The notes below the pieces were generated by a model. The model searched no databases. It was not told the DNA's origin and saw only the letters and a list, made by a program, of their open reading frames with translations. 64,000 nucleotides of DNA, from NCBI GenBank assembly GCA_025800385.1, contig JAOXRS010000008.1:1-64000 (forward strand), in the 5' to 3' direction. The DNA comes from Candidatus Albibeggiatoa sp. nov. NOAA (lineage in GTDB: Bacteria > Pseudomonadota > Gammaproteobacteria > Beggiatoales > Beggiatoaceae). The translations under genes and the position numbers were made by a program. Position 1 is the stretch's first letter; each line of letters begins with the position of its first letter. Below, piece by piece: positions 10,129-19,542 of this stretch.

Positions 10129-10659
10129 ATGAAAAAAGCACTACTTTGGTTTACATTATTTTCTGTGATGTTAGTGGGTTGCAGCAACCCTAAAAAAGAT
10201 GACCCAATTGATTTACCGCTGATCGACGAAAGTTATGAAGCGGCTGAAAAGTTAATGAAAAAAGCCCCTAGACTTGAAGTTGACCGTGATAAACCTATCT
10301 TAGTTGCCAGCTTTGTTAATATCGATAATGTGCAACATTCTTCTACATTAGGCCGTTTGATTTCAGAGCAAATTAAATCGCGGGTTGCACAATTAGGTTA
10401 TAAAGTGATTGAAGTGAAATTGCGTGACAGCGTATTTGTACAGAAACGCAATGGCGAATTATTATTGTCACGAGAAATTTTAGACATCACCCAAATTCAT
10501 GATGCTCATGCAGTGATTGTCGGGACTTATGGTATGATTCGCGAAGCACAACAAACTTATGTTAACGCACAATTGATTCGTGCTAGAGATAACGTGATTT
10601 TATCTTCTTATGATTTTACGTTACCATTAGTCAAAATTCGACAGCAACGTCGTTACTAA
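10129..10659 (+). CDS. FlgO-domain lipoprotein
   Basis: Starting at the ATG at 10129 gives a 176-residue protein with a signal peptide and a lipobox (MLVGC). An ATG 21 bases upstream is in frame but would spoil the signal sequence. The body matches the FlgO domain: a helix (YEAAEKLM), the strand ILVASFVNIDN, the STLGRLISEQIKSRVAQLGY helix, and a VIVGTYG..... strand late in the domain. FlgO in Vibrio is an outer-membrane protein needed for flagellar stability, but the domain is widespread in non-flagellated bacteria. No flagellar gene is in the window. It forms a pair with the lipoprotein just upstream. Confidence 0.8.
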   Translation: MKKALLWFTLFSVMLVGCSNPKKDDPIDLPLIDESYEAAEKLMKKAPRLEVDRDKPILVASFVNIDNVQHSSTLGRLISEQIKSRVAQLGYKVIEVKLRDSVFVQKRNGELLLSREILDITQIHDAHAVIVGTYGMIREAQQTYVNAQLIRARDNVILSSYDFTLPLVKIRQQRRY

Positions 10660-10688
10660 CAATAAATATTTACACACCCTCTATCTTA

Positions 10689-10726
10689 GGACTGCTGAGC
10701 TTTTACGCTTGGGAGTCCGTTTTTTT
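10689..10726 (+). terminator. Rho-independent terminator after the lipoprotein pair
   Basis: An imperfect hairpin has arms GGACTGCTGAGC and GCTTGGGAGTCC around a short loop and is followed directly by a run of seven Ts. It lies 30 bases after the FlgO-like gene stop and about 90 bases before rdgB. Confidence 0.75.
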
Positions 10727-10815
10727 ATCTATTCTCCCTACCGATTATTTGATTTCTGAACTGCATCACAGTAGCCTATGCGCATTGTTTCATTGCATCT
10801 AAAAAAGGGCAGAAA

Positions 10816-11412
10816 ATGGATAAAATTGTGATTGCCAGCGGTAATAAAGGCAAAATCCGAGAATTTCAGCAAATTTTCACAGATTTTCACATTGAAGTCG
10901 TACCACAAACCCAGTTTGATGTATCCAATGCTGAAGAAACTGGACTGACATTTGTCGAAAATGCAATTTTAAAAGCCCGCCATGCTGCACAACAAACCCA
11001 GTTACCTGCTTTAGCTGATGATTCTGGGATTGAAGTCGATGCGTTACAAGGTGCACCGGGAATTTACTCAGCCCGCTTCGCTGGTGAAGGTGCAAATGAC
11101 CAAACGAATAATCAATTATTATTAGAAAAGTTAAGAGATGTACCAGAAGCTGAACGTACCGCACGTTTCCAATGCATTATTGTATTTATGCGTCATGCGC
11201 AAGATGCTACACCGTTAATTTGCCAAGGCACATGGGAAGGACGAATTTTAATTGAGCCTCAAGGTGAAAATGGCTTTGGTTATGATCCTGTGTTCTTTGT
11301 ACCAACACATGATTGCAGTTCTGCCCAATTACCAGCAGAAATCAAAAACCAATTAAGCCATCGCGGCCAAGCCATGCAATTATTTAAACAACAAGTGCAA
11401 AAATACTTATAA
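10816..11412 (+). CDS. rdgB: XTP/dITP diphosphatase (non-canonical purine NTP pyrophosphatase)
   Basis: This enzyme hydrolyses ITP, dITP and XTP to monophosphates, keeping deaminated purines out of DNA and RNA. The 198-residue length is normal for the HAM1/RdgB family. The substrate motif SGNKGKIREF is at the N-terminus, the metal-binding ADDSGIEVDAL is at about residues 69-79, PGIYSARFAG follows, then GFGYDPVFFVP and the C-terminal SHRGQAM. It is preceded by a terminator and is followed by a convergent gene. Confidence 0.97.
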   Translation: MDKIVIASGNKGKIREFQQIFTDFHIEVVPQTQFDVSNAEETGLTFVENAILKARHAAQQTQLPALADDSGIEVDALQGAPGIYSARFAGEGANDQTNNQLLLEKLRDVPEAERTARFQCIIVFMRHAQDATPLICQGTWEGRILIEPQGENGFGYDPVFFVPTHDCSSAQLPAEIKNQLSHRGQAMQLFKQQVQKYL

Positions 11413-11464
11413 ATATTTAAGAACTGGCAGAGCTTCGAACTGAAACCTTGCCAGTCTATCAATC

Positions 11465-11965
11465 TTAATAAATTGGAATCACTGCATAACCTTTGGCTTG
11501 ATAACCAATTAAAGAAATAAACGTGTTGCCAACTGCTTGGATATTCGGCAATAATGAATCATTGGCGACATTAAATACCCGCGTTGCCACTGAGCAGGCT
11601 TCAAATTTCACTCCTTTCTCAGCTAAGCCTTTCAATAACTCAGCAACTTGCTCTAATTGCTCTTCTGTATCCAAAGCCATATCTTCTGGTTGGTTAGTGC
11701 TAATCATTTGCACTGATGAACCACGAAATGCGAGTAAAATATCAGGCTGTACATTTTGTGCGACCAAACCGTCATATGTCTCTTCAATCACTTTTAAATA
11801 TAAAGCCAGCTTTTGCGCATTATTACCAGCAATATTAATATCAAAAACAGCTTTACCCACAGCAATATCTTTTAACGAAGCTGCATCATTGGGTTGCTCA
11901 GCATAAGCTGTATTAAAAAGTAAACATAAACTGATACAGGTAGAAACCACTAAACTTCTTAACAT
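11465..11965 (-). CDS. Exported DsrE-like protein
   Basis: The ATG at 11965 is chosen because it has AAGGAG eight bases upstream and starts a clean signal peptide (MLRSLVVST...AYA); an upstream in-frame start has neither. The mature protein of about 145 residues has the DsrE/DsrF-like fold pattern: strand VFDINIAGNN, helix, ILLAFRGSSVQMIS, helix with acidic residues, and VKFEACSVATRVF. It carries the lone Cys typical of the periplasmic intracellular sulfur oxidation-like DsrE group. DsrE-type proteins carry persulfide sulfur in sulfur oxidisers, but exported ones have no established role. Confidence 0.75.
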   Translation of the reverse strand: MLRSLVVSTCISLCLLFNTAYAEQPNDAASLKDIAVGKAVFDINIAGNNAQKLALYLKVIEETYDGLVAQNVQPDILLAFRGSSVQMISTNQPEDMALDTEEQLEQVAELLKGLAEKGVKFEACSVATRVFNVANDSLLPNIQAVGNTFISLIGYQAKGYAVIPIY

Positions 11966-12098
11966 TCCAATTCTCCTTTGGTGGTTGAGAACTGGTATTC
12001 TTGTGTGTCGATATAAACAAGTCAAGCGGTTTTATAATGGTTTTAAGCTTATTGTTTATTTTTGAAGTGAAATTCAACCGAATAAATGATCTATTGGA

Positions 12099-15000
12099 TT
12101 AACTAAAACTCCGTAAGCGTTGGATCAATACGCGAATGATACCCCGTACAACTTTATGCTGATCCCACATCAGTTCAAATAAAGAAGACTGGGATAATGA
12201 CAATAAAACCGTGTCTTCAACCGCGGTAACTGAAGCTGTACGTGGCTCTGAAGACAAGACCGCCATTTCACCTAATAAAGCCCGCTCGCCTAATTCTGCA
12301 ATCGTTTGCTCACCATCATGAATTTTCACTTTACCACTGACGACAACGTACATCGATGTCCCCACTTCACCTTTATGAAATAATGTTTCACCCTTGGTTA
12401 AATACACTTCTTTAGTTAAATGGCCAATATCCGATAAAATATTATCAGGTGTATCCGCGAAAATGCTGACGGTTTTTAAAATAATCACTTTCTCGATTAA
12501 AGTTAATTCATCACGTACATCGCTATATTGATATAAAGTATCAGGATCAATCGCATTCTCTTCTACGGGTTTAACGGGCAGTTTATTTTTCTCATCTTTG
12601 TGATTGCGATTAATCGATGTTTTCAAGCGTTGACAAAGAATTTGAATAATCCCTTTTGCTACTTCAATATGACTTTCGATTAAAGTATTTAATTCTTCTT
12701 GTGATAATTTGAATAAATAGCTTTTCTCAATCGCGGTGACAGAAGCATTTCGATGCTCGGGATCAAGCGCGGATAACTCCCCAAAAATATGCCCTTTGCC
12801 CAACACGGCCAATGTATCGGTTTTATCATGCACCCGAAATAAGCCATCAGCAATCACATACATGGTTGTACCCAGCTCACCTTTTAAAAATACCGTTTCA
12901 TTTTCCTGAATTTCCACCCCATCCACAAAATTTGCAGCTTCGGCTAAGATTTCATCAGGAATTTGCGAGAAAATACTGACAGACTTTAAAACTTTGACTT
13001 TTTCTAATACGGCATCTAAAGCTTGATGATCTTCTTGTTCTTGCTTTAAAAATACAGTCCATGCCGTTTCCCGCACTAAATTATCATCATCGTGCAATAA
13101 TGGGGTTAAATACTCCTGCATCACTTCGAAAGAAGATAATTGCATTGCGGCATCAATCGCACATGTTTTTATCCACGCATTGCAACCCAACCCCACTTCT
13201 GTAGATAAAATCTCAATTACCCACTGTAGAATCGTCGCCACATCTTCTTGTTTACCTTCAGGCAGATTATGTACTTGGGAAACTTCTAGCACAGGTAATA
13301 CAATCGCTTTGTGGGTTTTATTGACTGAGTTGTCGAGTAATTCTAAAGCTAAATCACGTTTTTCGACTGAAGACTCGCGGAAATTGCTCCAAATTTTCAT
13401 AATCAATTCTGAGGGGTAAATCGACGCTAATAATAAGAAAATCCGAGCTTGAGTTTTTTCCAATTCGTAATTCAGCGCAGCAAACAATAATGTATGTTGA
13501 ATCTCACCCACAAAATCTTGTAGCATATTAATCACCTGCACACCATAAAACACCTCGTCAGTAAGCAAATTTTCAATGGTTTGTAATTCCGCCGCATTGG
13601 CTTGATAACCACACAAATACAATGACCACAGAATCTCATAACGTAAATTCCGCTCAGGTTCATTTAGCTTTTGTAGCAACAGTGTAATTGATTCTTTGCT
13701 TTTGATCCGCCCATAAATATGTACAATCTCACGGCGTAATTTAATATTTTTGCTATTGCCCTCGTACGCTTCTTCTAACGCTGGAAATGCTGATTCACGT
13801 GCATGAATTAATGCCTTCGCAGCCACTTCTCGAGTAGGTAATTGCACCAAACTTTCAATCACTAATGGCCATAATTTACGATTGTCTAACTGCCCAGCGG
13901 CCAATAATGCGGCTTTACGCACTTCAATATCTTCATCGCGTAATAACAATAATAAGCTACGGTAAAAACTGGAAATCCCCACTTGCCCCAATACTGTGGC
14001 AGCAAATTCACGTTCTGTTGGATTTTTCGACTCACGCAGCTCCATCAACACGCTACCTGCTCGCACCGCGCCTTCAATTCCACAATAGCGAATCAACGCC
14101 ACCATCGCACCTTGACGGATGATGCTATCTTCAGAATCTAAATAAGGTTCAATAATATCAAATGCTTCTGTCTCACTGGTTGCAGCCAAAGAGCGTAATA
14201 ACGCAGCACGTAAACAAGGATTATCTTCTATTGCTAAGCGACGTTTTAAGGATAAAAAGCCCTCTTCATAACCTGAACGTTCTAGGACTCTATAAGCCCC
14301 TTCACGGACTTCCTCATCTTCATGGTGGATTAGACGGAATAAATGCCGCTTCAGATGATGATGTTTAACTTCTTCGAGTAGTTTTAAACAATATAAAATT
14401 TCTTTAGGGCGATGGCTTTGTAATCCATTTTCTAAAATCTGTACGCTGAAATTATCATCTAAAGATAAGTCAGTCCCAATTAAGCCGCGCCGACTCAATG
14501 CCGTGGTTAAGGCCTTACGATATTCACGGATTGTCAAAATACTGACAGATACGAATAGACTGACAACAGCGAGTAATACACCTGCAAGCTCTTCAACGCC
14601 TAACCCCATGACTTTCGTTAAGAATAATAAGGACAAACTGGTTAAAATCCCGCCTAAAGGGCCTACAATAGATTCAGTCATAGTCTGAACCCGTGCGCGG
14701 CTTTCTAATGATAAAGGCTGGTATAAAGTATGGTAAGCAGGTGTAGTGACAGACCCCGTTAAGATTCTGTCAAATAATTTGGTAATCGCGATCAACCAGA
14801 AGATTAATACAGCTTGAGGTGAAAGTGAAAATACATCTACAATCACCACACCTAACATGCTAAAACCTACGATTAATGGGGCTGTGAGCATTCCACCGTG
14901 TAAGCCGACTTTGCTCATCCAACGTCCTGCAGCAAGAGAACGAAATAATAAACTACCAATCCCATACACTGCCCAAAATTGGCCAATAAAACTGGATAGT

Positions 15001-15884
15001 TCATCAGCGTCAGGAAAATAGCTATTAATTTGAAAATAAAAGATATTATCTAAAAAGTAGTAAATAACTTGGGAATAAAGTGTGAAAAATAAAAATATTA
15101 GTACTAAATAGCGATTTTTAAATAATGAAGTGAAAGATTGAGAATTCTCATTTTCCGTATTAGTGTCCTGTTTAACTGAATTTTGTACCAGTTTTTTATG
15201 ATAGGCTGCATTCATATAACGCAGATTGATAAACGCTAACACAAAGCCTGCAAACGAGAAAAACAACAGACCGCGTGTACCCACTAGAGCCACAATATAT
15301 GGTGTCATCAAACCACCAACAATAACCGTGATAATGCCACCTGTACCGATTAACCCAAATAAACGTTTACTTTGGCGCACAGTAAATAGACGATTGGCTG
15401 TCCCCCACAGTACAATATCTGTCATGGCAATTTCAACAGCGAGCCAAATATAAAGCGCAATAATCAACCAAGTGGCCTGTGTCACCCAAAGCAACACTAA
15501 AAACATCAGTGAAACCATAGACATGGCGACTAGCGTACCGCTTTGGAGTTTAATATACGAAATGCGCTTTTCAAAATACAGGTGCAATAAGCCTGTTAGC
15601 GGAAGCAATAGAGATGAAGCCAAGTAGACATAAGACAGATTTTCGGCAGAGAACTTCTCTAAAAATAATGAGTTCGCTACCATAAGTGTGAATAACTTGG
15701 GCATTCCAACAAACACAGATTGCAAAAAATTGAGAAAAACTAGGCGTTCTTCTCCAAATTCTAAGTTAAATAATTTAACGAGAGATTTATGCAAAAAATA
15801 ACCAGTTCGAGTAGTGGTATTCGTGTTCTTGCCGACAAGTTGGCTGAATATCAAAAGTAGATGGTTTAACATGCAACGCACCAA
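12099..15884 (-). CDS. Large fusion: 12-helix transporter-like domain, HEAT repeats and two cyclic-nucleotide-binding domains
   Basis: The 1261-residue protein has three parts. Residues 40-470 hold 10-12 membrane helices resembling the ATP/ADP translocase (NTT/Tlc) or MFS fold. Residues 480-940 are helical HEAT-like repeats (for example EEVREGAYRVLERSGYEEGF and similar units). Two cNMP-binding (CAP_ED) domains follow at about residues 965-1090 and 1125-1250. Each keeps the phosphate-cassette pattern GE.(S/A).L......R.ASVTA, so ligand binding is plausible. The start at 15884 is a TTG with GGAG 10 bases upstream; an ATG at 15872 is an alternative. The build suggests a membrane protein whose activity is gated by cAMP, c-di-GMP or another ligand. 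The transported substrate is unknown. No partner gene adjoins it. Confidence 0.8.
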   Translation of the reverse strand: MVRCMLNHLLLIFSQLVGKNTNTTTRTGYFLHKSLVKLFNLEFGEERLVFLNFLQSVFVGMPKLFTLMVANSLFLEKFSAENLSYVYLASSLLLPLTGLLHLYFEKRISYIKLQSGTLVAMSMVSLMFLVLLWVTQATWLIIALYIWLAVEIAMTDIVLWGTANRLFTVRQSKRLFGLIGTGGIITVIVGGLMTPYIVALVGTRGLLFFSFAGFVLAFINLRYMNAAYHKKLVQNSVKQDTNTENENSQSFTSLFKNRYLVLIFLFFTLYSQVIYYFLDNIFYFQINSYFPDADELSSFIGQFWAVYGIGSLLFRSLAAGRWMSKVGLHGGMLTAPLIVGFSMLGVVIVDVFSLSPQAVLIFWLIAITKLFDRILTGSVTTPAYHTLYQPLSLESRARVQTMTESIVGPLGGILTSLSLLFLTKVMGLGVEELAGVLLAVVSLFVSVSILTIREYRKALTTALSRRGLIGTDLSLDDNFSVQILENGLQSHRPKEILYCLKLLEEVKHHHLKRHLFRLIHHEDEEVREGAYRVLERSGYEEGFLSLKRRLAIEDNPCLRAALLRSLAATSETEAFDIIEPYLDSEDSIIRQGAMVALIRYCGIEGAVRAGSVLMELRESKNPTEREFAATVLGQVGISSFYRSLLLLLRDEDIEVRKAALLAAGQLDNRKLWPLVIESLVQLPTREVAAKALIHARESAFPALEEAYEGNSKNIKLRREIVHIYGRIKSKESITLLLQKLNEPERNLRYEILWSLYLCGYQANAAELQTIENLLTDEVFYGVQVINMLQDFVGEIQHTLLFAALNYELEKTQARIFLLLASIYPSELIMKIWSNFRESSVEKRDLALELLDNSVNKTHKAIVLPVLEVSQVHNLPEGKQEDVATILQWVIEILSTEVGLGCNAWIKTCAIDAAMQLSSFEVMQEYLTPLLHDDDNLVRETAWTVFLKQEQEDHQALDAVLEKVKVLKSVSIFSQIPDEILAEAANFVDGVEIQENETVFLKGELGTTMYVIADGLFRVHDKTDTLAVLGKGHIFGELSALDPEHRNASVTAIEKSYLFKLSQEELNTLIESHIEVAKGIIQILCQRLKTSINRNHKDEKNKLPVKPVEENAIDPDTLYQYSDVRDELTLIEKVIILKTVSIFADTPDNILSDIGHLTKEVYLTKGETLFHKGEVGTSMYVVVSGKVKIHDGEQTIAELGERALLGEMAVLSSEPRTASVTAVEDTVLLSLSQSSLFELMWDQHKVVRGIIRVLIQRLRSFS

Positions 15885-16285
15885 AGCGTTTTGACTCCTG
15901 TTCGCACTGTTTTATTAACAGCATTTCGACTTCTGAATCTTATTCCGCAAGAAATATGCCCATGTCTGAACAGTGTAAAACCTAAGCGGACAGCCTACAC
16001 GGATTGACTTAATATGACAATGTTCAAACTCTAGTTGCATGAAAAAATAGCATGTACTTTACGTCAATATGGCTAGGCACATTGGGAAGACGGCATAATA
16101 TGTGACCAGGCTAAAAAATGATAAAATCTACTTATAGTTCAAGATGTAAAAAATCCAAATAATGCGGTTTTAGCTCGCGTTGTTCAGATTAAAAATGACT
16201 TTTATCTATACACTAAAATGATATAGTGAGTATTTTAGATTACAATTCTTGTTAAGTTTGACCAGAGATACAAGGAATATTGGTA
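15885..16285. other. Divergent intergenic region, no gene seen
   Basis: About 400 AT-rich bases lie between the large transporter fusion (leftwards) and the CAP-domain gene (rightwards). It should carry both promoters. A short perfect inverted repeat (CACTA, eight bases, TAGTG) lies near 16211, shortly before the CAP gene; it could be an operator but is too short to claim. Confidence 0.45.
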
Positions 16286-17704
16286 ATGTTATTACGTAAA
16301 ACACTGTGTACACTCCTGATTGGGGGTTTCTCTTTTTCTGCAATGGCAGCAGACCCTAAAGCCTGCTCAAATTATAATAGTTATCACTATGGTAACCCCT
16401 CTGCAGAAGAGCAAATGCACTTAGAGCTTATCAATCGTGCAAGGGCAAACCCCATAGCAGAAGCACGAATTTATAACTTAAGTAGTGTAACTGAAGGCAT
16501 TGATTCTGATGACTTATCTAAAATTTCCACCACGGCAATGCAACCTCTAACTTTTAACGTTAGATTATATAATGCAGCTATTGGTCACTCTAAAGATATG
16601 GCAGATAATGAATATTTTGCTCATAACTCTCAAGGTACAAATAAAACACCATTTGATCGAATTGAAGACCAAGGCTATAACTATCTGCGAGCAGGTGAAA
16701 ATTTAGCTTATACAGCAACTACAGCGTCTATTGATAAAGGTGAAAGTAGTATCAAAATGCATGGTGATTTATTTGTTGACGAGGGCTATCCCGGTCGTGG
16801 ACATCGTGTCAATATCTTAAACCCTAAATTCAAAGAAGTGGGGGTTGGTCTTGCTTTTGGTATTCGTAAGAGCCGTTTTAATACTTATTATGTATCAGAT
16901 GATTTTGCTGCTAACTTTGACAGTCGCTGTCATTTTATTACAGGTGTTGTGTATGACGACAATGATAGTGATAAATTCTACACCATTGGCGAAGGGATCA
17001 AAGGCGTTTCCATTGCACTTGAAAATACCAGTTCAACAGCAACAACAGCCACTGCAGGTGGTTACGGTATTCCTGTAGAAGATGGAACATATAATGTAAC
17101 TTTCACTCATGATACGTTGGGCAGCTATTCTGAAACAGTGGTAATCAATGGACAAAACATCAAATTAGACGTATTAGCTTCTAAATTTGCAAGTGGCAAT
17201 GCTGGTAATAACACAGGTGATAATACAAATACTGGCGACAACACGAATGCTGGTGATAACACAGGCGATAATACAAATACGGGTGACAACACAGATACAA
17301 CCACTCAATATGCTATTTCTACTTATGATGTGACAACAACTGAGTTGTTTATTAACGCAATGGCAGCAGATGGATTTGTTGATATGTATGATGTTGGTAG
17401 CGTATATGCGCCAATCAGCAGCTTAAATGCAAGTGATGTGAATACAATTAAAGCAAAAGTGGAATTGATTACGCAAATCACAGGTAGTGCAGAGAATATG
17501 ACAGTGTTTAAACTCACCAGTCTTGCACCTGCTACCTCTGACATTCGTGGTGCAACATATACAGTACCGAGCTTTGTCGAAGTACATGAATTGCACTTAA
17601 CCCAAAATGGTACAGTTGTGAATAAATTAGAAGTATTATTTATTTACGTTGAAGCAGATGGCCAAGGTTACTTAGTCATTTATGGTACAAAACAAAAATC
17701 TTAA
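16286..17704 (+). CDS. Exported CAP-domain (SCP/PR-1-like) protein with a Thr/Asn/Gly/Asp repeat linker
   Basis: The ATG at 16286 has AAGGA nine bases upstream; a TTG six bases earlier sits too close to that site. The protein has 472 residues: signal peptide (ends SAMAAD), CAP domain (about 35-210), a CNA-B/SdrD-like beta domain (about 215-300; GVVYDDNDSDKFYTIGEGIKG), a low-complexity linker, and a C-terminal domain of about 120 residues that I do not recognise. The CAP domain keeps LINRARANP, the His of FAHNS, the AGENLAY motif and the final GHRVNILNP. CAP proteins are secreted and bind lipids or cleave proteins; the substrate is unknown. Two hairpins follow the gene. Confidence 0.85.
   Translation: MLLRKTLCTLLIGGFSFSAMAADPKACSNYNSYHYGNPSAEEQMHLELINRARANPIAEARIYNLSSVTEGIDSDDLSKISTTAMQPLTFNVRLYNAAIGHSKDMADNEYFAHNSQGTNKTPFDRIEDQGYNYLRAGENLAYTATTASIDKGESSIKMHGDLFVDEGYPGRGHRVNILNPKFKEVGVGLAFGIRKSRFNTYYVSDDFAANFDSRCHFITGVVYDDNDSDKFYTIGEGIKGVSIALENTSSTATTATAGGYGIPVEDGTYNVTFTHDTLGSYSETVVINGQNIKLDVLASKFASGNAGNNTGDNTNTGDNTNAGDNTGDNTNTGDNTDTTTQYAISTYDVTTTELFINAMAADGFVDMYDVGSVYAPISSLNASDVNTIKAKVELITQITGSAENMTVFKLTSLAPATSDIRGATYTVPSFVEVHELHLTQNGTVVNKLEVLFIYVEADGQGYLVIYGTKQKS
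17205..17299 (+). repeat. Degenerate 12-15 bp repeat coding for a GDNTNT linker
   Basis: About seven imperfect copies of a GDNTNT/GDNTNA unit lie between the CNA-B-like and the C-terminal domains of the CAP-domain protein. At DNA level the copies differ at third positions (for example ggtgataatacaaat versus ggcgacaacacgaat). It is a flexible, hydrophilic extracellular linker. Confidence 0.8.
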
Positions 17705-17715
17705 CAGATCAATTG

Positions 17716-17792
17716 CCAGATAATCATATGTTGTCTGGTTTTGACTAAGTAAATTGCCTCATGTACTTTTTTTAGTATGTGGGGCTTTTTTT
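17716..17792. terminator. Two stacked hairpins between convergent genes
   Basis: The first hairpin has arms CCAGATAA and TTGTCTGG (17716-17738) and is followed by TTTT. The second has arms GCCTCATGTAC and GTATGTGGGGC (17756-17785) with G-T pairs, and it ends in a T-run. It reads as a terminator for the CAP gene. Its T-rich loop and A/T-rich flanks could also serve the opposite GNAT gene, which ends at 17804. Confidence 0.75.
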
Positions 17793-17803
17793 ATTATCGG
17801 GAT

Positions 17804-18298
17804 TTATACTTCTGACAGTTGTTTATACATTATAAAAGCATCAACAAAACCCAGTTTCATATGCTTGAACGCTTTTGGCAATGTGCCGACAATGTCAAAT
17901 CCTTGTTTTTTCCAAGCAGCAACCGCCTTTTCATTAGTTGAAACCACTAAATTGAATTGCATGGCCTTGAAACCTTGCGCAACGGCTTCAGTTTGCGAAT
18001 GTTGACACATGGTTGAAGCAACACCTTGTCCTCGCGCTTGTTCTGCAACAATATAGCCGCAATTACACACATGAGAACCTAAAGCTGGTTGATTCGGCTT
18101 AATATAATATGTACCAAGAATCGTATCATTTTCGTCTACAGCCACAAAAGTGGTTTTCGGTATTTCAATCCACACTTTGTATGCCTCTTGCTCTGTAATA
18201 TCAGGAGAAAAAGCATAAGTTTCGCCCGCACGAAATACAGGTTGAATAATGTGCCAAACAGCTGGCCAGTCTTGTGATGCAAAAAGTCGAATATTCAT
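17804..18298 (-). CDS. GNAT-family N-acetyltransferase
   Basis: The 164-residue protein has the GNAT fold: N-terminal MNIRLFASQDWPAVWHII, a central strand (TFVAVDENDTILGTYYI), and an acetyl-CoA loop pattern in VAEQARGQGVASTMCQHS (Q.RGQG.A) at about residues 88-98. It ends with the AAWKKQGFDIVGTLPKAF motif, typical of the subgroup that acylates small amines or toxins such as phosphinothricin. The substrate cannot be told from sequence. It is convergent with the CAP gene and stands as a single gene. Confidence 0.85.
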   Translation of the reverse strand: MNIRLFASQDWPAVWHIIQPVFRAGETYAFSPDITEQEAYKVWIEIPKTTFVAVDENDTILGTYYIKPNQPALGSHVCNCGYIVAEQARGQGVASTMCQHSQTEAVAQGFKAMQFNLVVSTNEKAVAAWKKQGFDIVGTLPKAFKHMKLGFVDAFIMYKQLSEV

Positions 18299-18392
18299 TA
18301 TGCTACATAAGTTAAGAGCTGAACCACTTTCTCGGTTATATCCAAGAAAATCAATCAGCTCTCAATATTAAGAAATAAGATTTAACTTAATA

Positions 18393-19415
18393 CTATTTTA
18401 CAACAGACATGCCTGCCGTTGTTGGTAAACGAGGCATTGTTTGTTCTGGGAACTTGCCTGTTAACGCATTTAAGAACGCAACAATATCAGCTGTGTCTGC
18501 ATCAGATAAATCTTTGTTCAACTGCGTTTTAGCCATCACACGTACCATTTCATCTAATGTTGGTACAGCACCGTTGTGTGCATAAGGCGCAGTGACTGCA
18601 ACATTACGTAAAGTCGGTACACGCCACATGCCTGCATCAGTTGCTTTTTTCGTTACAGTTTGTAAGCCAGTATCTGAAACAAGATCATATTTCGCATCAT
18701 ATTCGCTACCCGCAAATGTTGGGAATTTCATGAAGAAACCTTGACCTATTGGTAATGCTGGCCCACTGAAGTTTGCACCTGAGTGACATGCAATACAGCC
18801 TGTTTTTAAGAATGTATCCATACCACGCACTTGTTGCTCTGTCATGGCTGTTTTATCACCTTTTACATATTTATCATATGCAGAATTAGGTGTAATCAAA
18901 GTACGTTCATACGATGCAATTGCTTTTACTGCATTGTCTTCAGTGATTTCAGCACCTTCACCAAATGCAGCTGTAAACATAGGCGCGTAACCTTCAATTT
19001 GCTTTAATACTGCAACAGCATCATCCCAGCTCTTCATGCCCATTTCGATTGGGTTGGTTACGGGCCCACGCGCTTGATCTTCTAAAGTGGCCGCACGACC
19101 ATCCCAGAATTGTGCAGAAAGAAACGCTGAATTCCATACAGTAGGTGCACTGCGATCACCTGTTTGACCATCAACACCCATAGAGTTTGGACGACTGTCG
19201 TCACCGCCTTCCATTACGTTATGACAGGAATTACAGGAAACAGTACCTGTGCTAGATAAACGCGGATCGAAAAATAAAGTTTTACCTAATAAGATTTTAG
19301 CTTCTGATTGAGGATTGTCTGCTGGTACAGGCGCGGCTTCTGGCAAAGCATCCCAAGCATAAGTCATTGGACTTAAAGCAATCCCTGTTACTAAAGCAAG
19401 ATGTGAAAGTTTCAT
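18393..19415 (-). CDS. Di-haem cytochrome c peroxidase, periplasmic
   Basis: The ATG at 19415 has GAGGGA seven bases upstream and begins a signal peptide (MKLSHLALV...TYA); an upstream in-frame start lacks both. The 340-residue protein has two haem c sites, CNSCH at residues 61-65 and CIACH at 207-211. The FWDGRAATLEDQARGP segment is typical of the CcpA/MauG family, and the C-terminal THDG-like motif (here PYAHNGAVPTLDEMV) is present. The family reduces hydrogen peroxide in the periplasm using electrons from small cytochromes. Haem attachment would need the cell's cytochrome c maturation genes, not seen here. Confidence 0.93.
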   Translation of the reverse strand: MKLSHLALVTGIALSPMTYAWDALPEAAPVPADNPQSEAKILLGKTLFFDPRLSSTGTVSCNSCHNVMEGGDDSRPNSMGVDGQTGDRSAPTVWNSAFLSAQFWDGRAATLEDQARGPVTNPIEMGMKSWDDAVAVLKQIEGYAPMFTAAFGEGAEITEDNAVKAIASYERTLITPNSAYDKYVKGDKTAMTEQQVRGMDTFLKTGCIACHSGANFSGPALPIGQGFFMKFPTFAGSEYDAKYDLVSDTGLQTVTKKATDAGMWRVPTLRNVAVTAPYAHNGAVPTLDEMVRVMAKTQLNKDLSDADTADIVAFLNALTGKFPEQTMPRLPTTAGMSVVK

Positions 19416-19542
19416 AAAATCCCTCGTTGTCAACATAAAAAAACTAAACCCATACTATTTTACTTGAATTTAGCACACAATATAAAAGGCTTTTAAATAA
19501 AATTTACTAATCAGTAATATAATGATATTGGGTACGGCATTA

